Source: Chitinophaga cymbidii (GTDB lineage Bacteria; Bacteroidota; Bacteroidia; Chitinophagales; Chitinophagaceae). Taken from it: a DNA stretch of 64,000 bases. The DNA lies in contig NZ_BKAU01000001.1 in assembly GCF_007992715.1 (NCBI RefSeq), forward strand, positions 1,798,001 through 1,862,000, given 5' to 3'. Of this stretch, positions 7,017 through 15,099 are shown in pieces. Made by a program: the position numbers and the translations under genes. Under the pieces are notes generated by a model, which was not told where the DNA came from, did not search any database, and saw only the letters and a list, made by a program, of their open reading frames with translations. Each line of letters opens with the position of its first letter. Positions within the stretch are counted from its first letter, which is position 1.

Positions 7017-9836
7017 TCAGTGGGCCTCCAGCCAGTTTTTGCCGGTGCCGATCTCCGCTTCCACGGGCACGGCGAGCGGCATGGCATTCCGCATGCCTTC
7101 GATGATCAGCGGTTTGATGGTTTCCACTTCATCGATGTGGGCGTCGAACACCAATTCGTCATGCACCTGCAGGATCATGCGGGAGCGGAGGTTGTGTTCT
7201 TTGAAGGTTTTGTGCAGGGAGATCATGGCCAGCTTGATCATGTCTGCCGCCGTGCCCTGTATGGGCATGTTGATGGCGTTCCGCTCGGCATAACCGCGCA
7301 CCACGGCGTTGGAAGAGTTGATGTCTTTCAGCCAGCGCTTGCGGCCCAGCAGCGTTTGCACGTAGCCGGTTTTCTGCGCGAACTTCACCTGGTCTTCCAT
7401 GTATTTTTTGATGGAGGGATATTGGGTGAAATAGTTATCGATGAGCACTTTCGCCTCGCTGCGGGCGATGCCCAGGTTCTCGCTGAGGCCGAAGGCACTC
7501 ACGCCGTAGATGATGCCGAAGTTCACGCTCTTGGCGTTGCGGCGCATGTCAGGCGTAACGTCCGCGATCTCCACGCCGTACACCTTGGCTGCGGTGGCGG
7601 TGTGGATGTCCAGCCCGCTGCGGAATGCCTCGATCATGTTGGCGTCTTCGCTGATGGCGGCGATGATGCGCAGCTCGATCTGTGAATAGTCCGCGGAAAG
7701 CAGCGTGTATTCAGGGTTCCGCGGCACAAAAGCCTTGCGCACTTCGCGGCCTCTTTCCGTGCGGATGGGAATATTCTGAAGGTTCGGGTTGTTGGAACTC
7801 AGCCGTCCCGTTACCGCCACCGCCTGGTTGTAGGACGTGTGCACCCGCTGTGTGCGTGGGTTGATCATTAACGGCAACGCATCTACGTAAGTGGATTTCA
7901 GCTTGCTCATTTCCCGGAACGTGAGGATGTTTTCCACGATGGGATGTTTGCTGGCGAGCTTGGAGAGCACGTCTTCTCCGGTGGCGTACTGGCCGGTGCG
8001 GGTTTTCTTGGCCTTGGGGTCCAGCTGCAGCTTTTCGAACAGCACTTCCCCGAGCTGTTTGGGTGAGGCGAGGTTGAAGCGTACGCCGGCTTGCTGGTAC
8101 ACGCTTTCCTCCGCTTTGCGGATCTCGGTTTCCAGCTCGCGGGAGTAGTCCGCCAGCGTTTGCGTATCTATTTTGATGCCTTCATATTCCATGTCGGTCA
8201 GCACCTGCACGAGCGGATTTTCCACATCGTAAAACACTTTTTCCACTTCGCGCTCTTTCAGCAGCGGCTGGAATTTGCTTTTCAGCTGCAGGGTGATGTC
8301 CGCATCTTCGCCCGCATATTCCTTGACCTTTTCAATTTCCACGTCCCGCATATTGCCCTGTCCTTTTCCCTTTTTGCCGATGAGCGTTTCGATGGAAACC
8401 GGCATGTACTGGAGGTACTGGGCGCTGAGCAGGTCCATGCTGCGGCGGCCTTCGGGCTCAATGAGGTAGTGGGCGAGCATGGTGTCGAAGAGCTGGCCTT
8501 TTACCGCAATGCCGTACCATTTCAGCACGATCATGTCGTATTTGATATTCTGGCCTACGAAGACAACGTCTTCGCGGTCAAAGACGGGCCTGAACCGTTC
8601 GAGGATATCGCGTACGGCGGACTGGTCCGCCGGCAGCGGCACGTACCAGGCTTCGCCAGGTTTCACGGAGAAGCTCATGCCCACGATCTCGGCGATGTTG
8701 GGATCGGTGCCGGTGGTCTCGGTGTCGAAGCAGATCTCCTTTTCCTTCATCAGCGCGGCCACGAGGGCGTCATATTTTTCGGGCGTATCCGCCAGTTCGT
8801 AGTTGTGCGGAGTGTTTTCGATGTTCTTGTCCGCCGCCAGCCCGAAATCCAGCGTTTCCGCTGCGGGTGCGGCCACAGGTGGGGCGGGCGCTTCGGTGGC
8901 GTTGCCGAAGAGGTCCGTCTGCACCGGTTTTCCGGCAGCGGGCTCGGCGCCGAGGGCGCTGTAGCCTTCTCCGAGTATCCTTTTGCCGAGGGTCTGGAAT
9001 TCCAGCTCCGCAAATATTTCCGAGAGCTTTTCCCTGTTCAGTTCCGTGCAGCAGTAATCATCTTCATGAAAGCTCACCGGCACGTTGGTGATGATGGTGG
9101 CCAGCTTTTTGGAGAGGATGGCGCTTTCCGCGCCGGCGCGGATCTTCTCGCCCATTTTGCCGCTGATCTTGTCCGCGTTCGCCAGCACGTTTTCCAGCGA
9201 ACCCCATTCCGCCAGCAGTTTCATGGCGGTTTTCTCGCCCACGCCGGGAATGCCGGGGATGTTGTCCACCGCATCGCCCATCAACCCGAGAATGTCTATT
9301 ACCTGGTTGACATCTTTGATCTGCCAGCGCTCGCAAACCTCTTTGGGGCCGAGCACCTCCACTTTGCTGCCCAGGTAAGGCGGCTTCCAGATGAACACAT
9401 TATCTTTTACCAGCTGGCCATAATCCTTGTCAGGCGTTACCATGTATACTTCATAACCCTGCGCGGCGGCCTGCCAGGCCACGGTGCCGATGATGTCGTC
9501 CGCTTCATAGCCGTCCACTTCCAGCACCGGGATGTTGAACCCTTCAATGATGCGTTTGATGTCCGGCAGCGATGAAAGAATATCTTCCGGGGCCTCTTCG
9601 CGGTTGGCTTTGTAATCCGCAAAATCCGTATGCCGCTCGGTAGGGGCATGCGTATCGAATGCCACTGCTATGTGTGTGGGTTTTTCCTTGTTGAGCAGGT
9701 CCAGCAACGTAGTGGTAAACCCGAACTGGGCATTGGTGTTGCGCCCCTTGCTGGTGAGCCGCGGGTTCCTGATCAATGCATAATAGGCGCGGTAGATAAG
9801 CGCCATGGCGTCTAGTAAGAAGAGTTTTTTGCTCAT
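7017..9836 (-). CDS. polA: DNA polymerase I
   Basis: The repair and Okazaki-fragment processing polymerase, 939 residues from ATG 9836 (KKLFLLDAMALIYRAYYA, the standard N-terminus). The frame stays open upstream to 9953, but that part spans promoter sequence. The N-terminal 5'-3' nuclease domain has GYEADDIIGT and DKDYGQL. The 3'-5' proofreading domain keeps its DxE motif (CFDTETTGTD), unlike the inactive domains of Thermus or Bacillus enzymes. The polymerase domain has motif A (DYSQIELRI), the O-helix (RRNAKSVNFGIIYG) with Phe at the dideoxy-discrimination site, and motif C (QVHDELVFD). An intact three-activity enzyme. Confidence 0.97.
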   Translation of the reverse strand: MSKKLFLLDAMALIYRAYYALIRNPRLTSKGRNTNAQFGFTTTLLDLLNKEKPTHIAVAFDTHAPTERHTDFADYKANREEAPEDILSSLPDIKRIIEGFNIPVLEVDGYEADDIIGTVAWQAAAQGYEVYMVTPDKDYGQLVKDNVFIWKPPYLGSKVEVLGPKEVCERWQIKDVNQVIDILGLMGDAVDNIPGIPGVGEKTAMKLLAEWGSLENVLANADKISGKMGEKIRAGAESAILSKKLATIITNVPVSFHEDDYCCTELNREKLSEIFAELEFQTLGKRILGEGYSALGAEPAAGKPVQTDLFGNATEAPAPPVAAPAAETLDFGLAADKNIENTPHNYELADTPEKYDALVAALMKEKEICFDTETTGTDPNIAEIVGMSFSVKPGEAWYVPLPADQSAVRDILERFRPVFDREDVVFVGQNIKYDMIVLKWYGIAVKGQLFDTMLAHYLIEPEGRRSMDLLSAQYLQYMPVSIETLIGKKGKGQGNMRDVEIEKVKEYAGEDADITLQLKSKFQPLLKEREVEKVFYDVENPLVQVLTDMEYEGIKIDTQTLADYSRELETEIRKAEESVYQQAGVRFNLASPKQLGEVLFEKLQLDPKAKKTRTGQYATGEDVLSKLASKHPIVENILTFREMSKLKSTYVDALPLMINPRTQRVHTSYNQAVAVTGRLSSNNPNLQNIPIRTERGREVRKAFVPRNPEYTLLSADYSQIELRIIAAISEDANMIEAFRSGLDIHTATAAKVYGVEIADVTPDMRRNAKSVNFGIIYGVSAFGLSENLGIARSEAKVLIDNYFTQYPSIKKYMEDQVKFAQKTGYVQTLLGRKRWLKDINSSNAVVRGYAERNAINMPIQGTAADMIKLAMISLHKTFKEHNLRSRMILQVHDELVFDAHIDEVETIKPLIIEGMRNAMPLAVPVEAEIGTGKNWLEAH

Positions 9837-9840
9837 GCGG

Positions 9841-9848
9841 TAAAAGTA
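9841..9848 (-). promoter_or_regulatory. polA: Candidate polA -7 box abutting the start codon
   Basis: Minus strand TACTTTTA (TAnnTTTG with A for G) ends only 4 nt before the polA ATG, so transcription would start at or next to the A of ATG. Confidence 0.45.
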
Positions 9849-9881
9849 AACAATTACCGTTATGCGCAACACCGGATTTCC

Positions 9882-9889
9882 TAATTTTG
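9882..9889 (+). promoter_or_regulatory. -7 box for the Spx/ArsC-like gene
   Basis: TAATTTTG is a perfect TAnnTTTG, about 75 nt upstream of the ATG at 9965. It lies back to back with the polA promoter. Confidence 0.55.
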
Positions 9890-9964
9890 CGCCTGGAAAC
9901 CAGAACGGTTTGCCGGATAAAGCGGGATGCCCGTCCGGCAAACGGAACGACAAACAATTATCGA

Positions 9965-10324
9965 ATGAAGAGGATGTATTATTTATCGACCTGCAGCACC
10001 TGCAAAAAAATACTGGAAGAAACGAACGCAGTAGGAAAGGGGTTTGCGTTGCAGGACATCAAGAAGGAAAAGATCACGCCGGAGCAGCTGGACCAGATGA
10101 AGGAAATGACCGGCAGCTATGAATCGCTTTTCAGCAGGCGCTCGCAGAAATACAGGCCCATGGGGCTGGATGAGCGGGACCTGACGGAGGAGGAATACCG
10201 GTCGCTGATCCTGGAAGAATATACTTTTCTCAAACGCCCGGTGACCATTGCGGGCAAAAAGATCTTCGTGGGGAACGATAAAAAGACGGTGGAAGCGCTG
10301 AAAAATTTCGTTAATCAATCGTGA
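9965..10324 (+). CDS. Spx/ArsC-family (MgsR-like) thioredoxin-fold protein
   Basis: A small protein of the arsenate-reductase/Spx family (119 residues). The N-terminal redox motif is STCSTCKK with Cys10 and Cys13, a C-x-x-C as in Spx-type regulators; classic ArsC enzymes have a single Cys followed by an Arg-rich site. The C-terminal half ends with FLKRPVTIAGKKIFVGND, the usual family tail that contains the R-P turn. ATG 9965 was chosen since the longer frame from 9887 overlaps the promoter. It may be a redox-responsive regulator or a reductase; the sequence cannot decide. Confidence 0.82.
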   Translation: MKRMYYLSTCSTCKKILEETNAVGKGFALQDIKKEKITPEQLDQMKEMTGSYESLFSRRSQKYRPMGLDERDLTEEEYRSLILEEYTFLKRPVTIAGKKIFVGNDKKTVEALKNFVNQS

Positions 10325-10328
10325 ATGC

Positions 10329-10350
10329 CGCTTTTTTCTAAAGCGTTTTT
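10329..10350 (+). terminator. Short terminator overlapping the end of the convergent gene
   Basis: CGCTTT/AAAGCG (10329-10334 with 10340-10345) then TTTTTA. The right arm lies inside the last codons of the convergent glycosyltransferase. Short stem, so moderate confidence. Confidence 0.4.
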
Positions 10351-11438
10351 ACGAAGTCCGCCACTACTTTTTTATAGGCTTCCATGTCCTGCCCATGTTG
10401 AAAAGTGGCAAACGGAAAAGATTTAACATTTTCTAAAGCTTTGGCGAGCGTGAACTGATGCTGAGGCACGCTGTAGAAGTAGCCCTTTTCCATCAGGTAT
10501 CTGCCGAGGTATTCCTGCTCGGACTGGCCGGGCGTGGGGATGAGGATGGCTTTTTTGCCGAGCTTGGCGAGGTCCATCAGCGTGGTGTACCCGGAGCGGC
10601 TCAGTACCATGTCCGCCGCCAGCATGGCTTCGTTCAGTTCTTTTGCATTGAGGTGGCTGACCTGCCAGATGCCCGGCGCCACTTCTTTTTTCTCCGCCTG
10701 GTCAGGCCGGCCGCTCACTACGAGGGCGGAAATGCCGGGCATTTGCTGCAGCTGGGCCAGGAGCAGTTGTTCCAGGTTGGTGCGCTGTGGCTCGGGGCCG
10801 GAGATCAGGGCAAGCAGATCGTATTTGCGGGGCACGCCGGCGATGGGCTCGAAGCGGGACAGGCAGCCGAGGTACGTCGTATTTGGTGGGAGGCTCGTGG
10901 GATGGGCCAGTTCGCCGCTGAGGTTGGGCTCGCCCGCGAAATCGGGTATCCAGCAGGCGGAATACCGGCGGATGAACCGGTAGTTGATCTGCTGCAGCAG
11001 GCGCTCGGTAAAGCCGCCGAATGGCGTTTTGATGAGCAGCTGGTGGGAGATGAAAATACAGGGGATGTCCCGATGATAAAGCCCGAAGCGGTTGTCAGAG
11101 ATCACGGCGTGAATGCCAAGCTCCGCCACTGTTCTGCGCAGCCAGGCCTGCTCGTACTGCACGGCGCGCCAGATCTTGGGGATCTGCCGGATGATCTTGA
11201 GGCCGAAAAAGAGGCCCTTTTGGGAATAGCGGATGTTGTAGCCGGGCAGGGGAAGAATGGTGAGCTGCGGGAACTCCCGGGACAGCAGGGCGGCGTGCTT
11301 TCCTTCAGCAGCAATAACCACCTCGCAGCCAGCGTTTAATAGTTCGTGGATCAGCGGAATGTCGCGCGTGGCGTGACCAAGCCCCCAATCCAGCGGTACG
11401 ATGAGGACTTTTTTTTGCACCTGGGAGTATGTGGACAA
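10338..11438 (-). CDS. Glycosyltransferase, GT1/GT28 (MurG-like) fold
   Basis: A GT-B fold protein of 366 residues that probably moves a sugar from a nucleotide donor onto a lipid or polymer acceptor. The N-terminal Rossmann half begins VLIVPLDWGLGHATRDIPLI, with the glycine-rich acceptor-side loop seen in MurG and UDP-glucuronosyltransferase relatives. The C-terminal donor half carries ADMVLSRSGYTTLMDLAKLG and ILIPTPGQSEQEYLG, matching the nucleotide-binding region of GT28. No signal peptide or membrane helix is seen. It stands alone with no cell-wall genes beside it, so acceptor and donor are unknown. Confidence 0.78.
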   Translation of the reverse strand: MSTYSQVQKKVLIVPLDWGLGHATRDIPLIHELLNAGCEVVIAAEGKHAALLSREFPQLTILPLPGYNIRYSQKGLFFGLKIIRQIPKIWRAVQYEQAWLRRTVAELGIHAVISDNRFGLYHRDIPCIFISHQLLIKTPFGGFTERLLQQINYRFIRRYSACWIPDFAGEPNLSGELAHPTSLPPNTTYLGCLSRFEPIAGVPRKYDLLALISGPEPQRTNLEQLLLAQLQQMPGISALVVSGRPDQAEKKEVAPGIWQVSHLNAKELNEAMLAADMVLSRSGYTTLMDLAKLGKKAILIPTPGQSEQEYLGRYLMEKGYFYSVPQHQFTLAKALENVKSFPFATFQHGQDMEAYKKVVADFVKTL

Positions 11439-11558
11439 ATAAATAGAAATTTTTTGCGAAAATAGTTTAATTTAGAAATGACCATTGTTAAGAAAAGGTA
11501 AACTCTCTCATCGTACGGCTGACTTTATTGAAGATTTTCTATCATGCAATACGGAACG

Positions 11559-11617
11559 ACCGGGCAGAGAAGTTTCCCGAAAGAGGGAATAAAAGCAGAG
11601 AAAATAAACTGCCCGGT
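11559..11617 (+). promoter_or_regulatory. Nested hairpin in the leader of a small lipoprotein gene
   Basis: An outer perfect 9-bp inverted repeat (11559-11567 with 11609-11617) encloses a second stem TTCCC/GGGAA (11574-11578 with 11585-11589). It ends 18 nt before the ATG at 11636. It could be a structured 5' leader. No known riboswitch class is recognised and there is no T-run after it, so it is not a simple terminator. Confidence 0.45.
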
Positions 11618-11635
11618 AAAAACAACGATGAACAG

Positions 11636-11764
11636 ATGAAAAAGTTTAAATGGTTATTATTATTTTCCCTTTTCGTAGGGAGCGTAATGTGGGAAGGTTG
11701 CAGCGTGTTGAAGAAAAATGATTGCGGATGCCCATCCAGTCCCAAAGGGCGAATGAGACATTAA
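11636..11764 (+). CDS. Small putative lipoprotein, 42 residues
   Basis: Begins MKKFKWLLLFSLFVGSVMWEGC, a basic head and a hydrophobic stretch ending in a cysteine that could serve as a lipidation site, although Glu-Gly before the Cys is not the best lipobox. The rest is a short Cys-rich tail (SVLKKNDCGCPSS) with a basic end. Function unknown. The start at 11636 is preferred over the in-frame 11528 because the upstream part covers a structured leader. Small size and signal-like start suggest a real, lineage-type gene. Confidence 0.6.
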   Translation: MKKFKWLLLFSLFVGSVMWEGCSVLKKNDCGCPSSPKGRMRH

Positions 11765-11876
11765 AAAATCAAACACACTATACCTGGCTCGAACTGAAAA
11801 CCTGAAAAGTAAAACAGGGAGGGTACACGTTATGAACAATGTCAACAAAAAGAGAAACTATCAAACGTAATTAAGC

Positions 11877-12125
11877 ATGAAGCCTGTAGAGAGGGATTTA
11901 CTCATCTTGTTACATGAAGACCGTTACAACGAGCAGGAGATCCAGCACGAAGTGAAACAGATCAGCGATATGTTATCGTCTGTTGAAACCATGGAATACC
12001 TGACAAGCGCCACAGAAGTGGCCGACTGTAACAGGCATCGCGTCAGCAGCAAGCGCCGCGTGCTGGAGCGTGCGTTCTTCCGCAAGGAACCCAAAGCATT
12101 TGAGTTCATCATCCACAAAAACTAA
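11877..12125 (+). CDS. Small conserved-looking protein of unknown function
   Basis: 82 residues, soluble, mixed charge, no signal or membrane helix. The N-terminal half is acidic and probably helical (EQEIQHEVKQISDMLSSVE). The C-terminal half is strongly basic (RHRVSSKRRVLERAFFRKE). I do not recognise the family. It stands 112 nt after the small lipoprotein gene on the same strand. The sharp acidic-to-basic split and the standard codon use support a real gene; a nucleic-acid-binding role for the basic half is only a guess. Confidence 0.6.
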   Translation: MKPVERDLLILLHEDRYNEQEIQHEVKQISDMLSSVETMEYLTSATEVADCNRHRVSSKRRVLERAFFRKEPKAFEFIIHKN

Positions 12126-12250
12126 CCGGTTTTTCCTGTCTGTCCGGCCGGTAAATCCCGCCCTCATTTCTGTCTTATCTATTCACGCGGCCCGGTCTCT
12201 GCATCGACCGCCAGCATATACCCCTGTGTTTTTTTCTGAAATTCTTGTTG

Positions 12251-12258
12251 TAGGTTTG
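12251..12258 (+). promoter_or_regulatory. -7 box for the arginase-fold gene
   Basis: TAGGTTTG, a perfect TAnnTTTG, 20 nt upstream of the ATG at 12279. Confidence 0.55.
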
Positions 12259-12278
12259 CGACCAAACCAATATCCGTT

Positions 12279-13421
12279 GTGATGATAGATTTTACGCACT
12301 TACAAGACTTCCTGACGCCGGTTTCCAAAGCACAGCTGAATGACGATGAAGTTTATGACGACCTGCAGATCGGCCGGATGATCGATCTTTATGAAGACGA
12401 TCACATCCCCGACCTGGACGCAGCGGACGTAGTGCTGCTCGGCGCGAACGAAGCCCGCGGCAACGGCATGCCCAACAGCAAAAAATCCACTCCGGACATC
12501 ATCCGCCGGCAATTCTACAAACTCTATCACTGGCACCGCGATGTACGCCTCGCGGATGCGGGAAACCTCCAGACAGGCCGCTCCGTAGCGGATTCCTACG
12601 CCGCCCTGAAAGCCGTGGTCACCGAACTGATAGACGGCGGCAAAACGGTGATCATCCTCGGAGGCTCCCACGACCTAACCTACGCACAATACCAGGCCTA
12701 CGCCACCAAGAAATATATCATCGAGGCTACTGTGGCGGATGCGTTGATAGACCTGCAGGAAACCTCCTCGCTCCGGTCAGAACGCTTCCTGCTGGACATG
12801 TTCATGGAACAGCCCAATTACCTCCGTCACTATAATCACATCGGCTTCCAGAGCTACTTCGTGCAGCCGCGCATGCTCGAAACGCTGGACAAGCTGCGGT
12901 TCGACTGCTACCGCCTCGGCAAGGTACGCGAGAACATCGAGGAGATAGAACCGGTGCTGCGCAATACCGACCTGTTGAGTGTGGACATCAATATGATCAA
13001 ACACACGGATGCGCCCGCCAGCTCCCTTTCCCCCAACGGCTTCAGCGGCGAGGAAGCCTGCGCGCTTTCCCGCTACGCCGGCATGAGCGCACAGCTCAGC
13101 ACCTACGGCATTTACGGATACAACCCGGAAAAAGACAAAGACGACCTCACCGCCAAACAGATCGCGCAGATGCTCTGGTACTTTATGGACGGGCGTTCCG
13201 TAAAGAACAAGGAAGCACAGCTGACCGAACGCGAATCCTTCCTGGAATTTCATATAGCCTTTACCGATATAGACACCGTATTCCTGAAAAGTAAAAAAAC
13301 AGGCCGCTGGTGGATGCAGCTGCCGGACAAGGAATTTGTTCCCTGTGCGTACAGCGATTACCTGCTGGCCAGCAATAACGAGATCCCCGAGCGGTGGCTG
13401 CGCAGCCAGGAGCGGTTGTAA
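12279..13421 (+). CDS. Arginase/ureohydrolase-fold protein with altered metal site
   Basis: 380 residues with the ureohydrolase fold (arginase, agmatinase, formimidoylglutamase). The first metal motif GGSHD is intact near residue 128. The second, normally D-A-H-x-D, reads DALID near 153, so its His is Leu. The third, S-x-D-x-D, reads SVDIN near 233, so the second Asp is Asn. Two of the six usual manganese ligands are therefore changed. The long insert and the SPNGFSGEEACALSRYAG segment match a Bacteroidota branch usually annotated as formimidoylglutamase. Hydrolase activity is doubtful without the full ligand set; it may bind one metal or have another role. Confidence 0.75.
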   Translation: MMIDFTHLQDFLTPVSKAQLNDDEVYDDLQIGRMIDLYEDDHIPDLDAADVVLLGANEARGNGMPNSKKSTPDIIRRQFYKLYHWHRDVRLADAGNLQTGRSVADSYAALKAVVTELIDGGKTVIILGGSHDLTYAQYQAYATKKYIIEATVADALIDLQETSSLRSERFLLDMFMEQPNYLRHYNHIGFQSYFVQPRMLETLDKLRFDCYRLGKVRENIEEIEPVLRNTDLLSVDINMIKHTDAPASSLSPNGFSGEEACALSRYAGMSAQLSTYGIYGYNPEKDKDDLTAKQIAQMLWYFMDGRSVKNKEAQLTERESFLEFHIAFTDIDTVFLKSKKTGRWWMQLPDKEFVPCAYSDYLLASNNEIPERWLRSQERL

Positions 13422-13503
13422 CTCCGGCCAAAGTAGTCCCGCGCCATGATGGTATTGAAAAAGCCGGGGAAAAAGCGTTTATTGTGAAAACAAATTCCAT
13501 CAG

Positions 13504-14382
13504 ATGAAACACAGCATCGCCGCAGCACTGCTTATGATGACCATTACCGCATCCGCACAGGAAAGAATCGACCTGTACCCCGGCCAGCCGGAGCTGCAGA
13601 TCGCAGGAGGACGAAAAGTGGCAGATGTGCCGCATATCGATTACTACAAAGCTCCCGCCGATAAGAAGAACGGCGCGGGCATACTCATTTGTCCCGGTGG
13701 CGGCTACACGCACCTTGCCACCGGCCACGAAGGAAAAGACATCGCGGAATTTTTCAACGCACAGGGCTATGACGCCATCGTCCTGCATTACCGCCTGAAC
13801 GACAGCGAGCAGAAAGGCTCCCGCTTCCCGGCGCAATACAACGATGTCACCAATGCCATGCGCCTCGTGAAATCCAAAGCGGCGTCCTGGCAGATCAACC
13901 CGGACAAGATCGGCGTGATCGGCTTTTCCGCAGGCGGGCACCTTGCTTCCACACTGGCAACGATGATCATCCCCGCCAGCCAGCAACCGAAGAACGAGCT
14001 GGAGAAATGGAGCAGCCGCCCCGCTTTCGCCATTCTCATATACCCGGTAATCAGCATGTCCGCCAGCTACATGCACAAAGGCAGCATGCTCAATCTGCTC
14101 GGCCCGGATGCCAGCGCCGCCATGAAAGATTCGCTGTCCACAGACAAACGGGTGACGGCACAAACGCCGCCCACCATGCTCGTGCATTCTACAGACGACA
14201 AGACGGTTCCCGTAGAAAACAGCCTCTCGTTCTACAGCGCATTGAAAGCGCATAAGGTTTCCGCTTCCCTGCACGTGTATGATCACGGCGGGCACGGCTA
14301 CGGCATGGCGCCGAAAGACGCTGTGCTGAACAGCTGGCCGGGTCTGTGCATCAGCTGGCTGAAGGACGTAGTGTTCAAATAA
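13504..14382 (+). CDS. Secreted alpha/beta-hydrolase, acetyl-esterase type
   Basis: Exported by a Sec signal (KHSIAAALLMMTITASAQ). The alpha/beta-hydrolase triad is visible: Ser142 in GFSAGG, Asp in STDDKTVP and His in HGGHGYG. The oxyanion segment is ICPGGGYTHLA. This is the arrangement of the Bacteroidota carbohydrate acetyl-esterases (BD-FAE and CE-like, xylan or other sugar deacetylation). The substrate is inferred only from family and from the carbohydrate genes around it. It is convergent with the SGNH hydrolase, and a bidirectional terminator separates them. Confidence 0.85.
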   Translation: MKHSIAAALLMMTITASAQERIDLYPGQPELQIAGGRKVADVPHIDYYKAPADKKNGAGILICPGGGYTHLATGHEGKDIAEFFNAQGYDAIVLHYRLNDSEQKGSRFPAQYNDVTNAMRLVKSKAASWQINPDKIGVIGFSAGGHLASTLATMIIPASQQPKNELEKWSSRPAFAILIYPVISMSASYMHKGSMLNLLGPDASAAMKDSLSTDKRVTAQTPPTMLVHSTDDKTVPVENSLSFYSALKAHKVSASLHVYDHGGHGYGMAPKDAVLNSWPGLCISWLKDVVFK

Positions 14383-14405
14383 TATAGCTCCCAACCGGAA
14401 CGGCA

Positions 14406-14447
14406 TAAAAAAGTCGGGCACAAACAGACGTGCCCGACTTTTTTTAT
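14406..14447. terminator. Bidirectional terminator
   Basis: Perfect 9-bp stem GTCGGGCAC/GTGCCCGAC (14413-14421 with 14430-14438), A-run on the left and T-run on the right, between two convergent genes. Confidence 0.88.
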
Positions 14448-14457
14448 AGAAGATATC

Positions 14458-15087
14458 TTAGCGGATCGCTTTGTGCACCGCCTCCGCGAGCAGCACCGCG
14501 CCCTGCTTGTTGGGATGCACACCATCCGGGAACAGGTTTCCATGCCCCGTCAGCGCCTTGTACAGATCGATCAGCTTCACCTTTTCCGCTTTAACGATCT
14601 TTTTGATGGCGGGAATGATCTCGTTTTTCACCACCGCTTCGCGGATGCTGAAATTATCCTTGAATACCGGCACCGGGTAGCACACATAGATCTTCGGTTT
14701 GGAAGCCAGCGTTTTCCATTCCTGTATGAACGCCCGGTAGTCCGGAATAAAGTCCGCTTTGTTGGCGTCCCAGTTATGCGGTTTGGAATCGTTGGTGCCG
14801 AGTTTGATGATCACAATATCCGGCTGCCACTCCTTCGCTTCGGTAAATTTCTTTTCGATCCAGTAGGGATGATCGCCTTTTTTCAGCAGGGTCCTTGCGC
14901 CGATGCCATAGTTGCGCACGTCGTAACCCTCGCCCAGCAAGCGTTGCAGATGTTTGGGATAGGTGCTGTCTCCCAGGCCACGGCCCGCGGTGATGCTGTT
15001 GCCGATGCAGGCGACCTTGATCTTTTGCTGCGCCTGTATGGAAAGTACGCTGCATACGAGTAGCAGCAGGAAGCATATTTTTTTCAT
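14458..15087 (-). CDS. Secreted SGNH/GDSL hydrolase
   Basis: A 209-residue exported esterase (signal KKICFLLLLVCSVLSIQA). SGNH blocks are in order: IGNSITAG with nucleophile Ser31, GIGARTLL (Gly block), LGTNDS (Asn block) and DGVHPN near the C-terminus with the Asp-x-x-His dyad. Such enzymes often deacetylate sugars or polysaccharides. It starts 12 nt after the stop of the TIM-barrel gene upstream on the same strand, so the two are probably one transcript. Confidence 0.88.
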   Translation of the reverse strand: MKKICFLLLLVCSVLSIQAQQKIKVACIGNSITAGRGLGDSTYPKHLQRLLGEGYDVRNYGIGARTLLKKGDHPYWIEKKFTEAKEWQPDIVIIKLGTNDSKPHNWDANKADFIPDYRAFIQEWKTLASKPKIYVCYPVPVFKDNFSIREAVVKNEIIPAIKKIVKAEKVKLIDLYKALTGHGNLFPDGVHPNKQGAVLLAEAVHKAIR

Positions 15088-15099
15088 GCAGAATATTTA

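Noticed and set aside
8091..9575. 494-residue plus-strand frame inside polA
   Set aside because: Antisense to conserved polA sequence; composition His/Phe/Val-rich as typical for shadow frames.
9887..9964. Upstream in-frame extension of the Spx-like gene
   Set aside because: It overlaps the -7 promoter element and lacks family similarity.
13261..14421. 386-residue minus-strand frame over the esterase
   Set aside because: Shadow of the secreted esterase gene, which shows a full catalytic triad on the plus strand.
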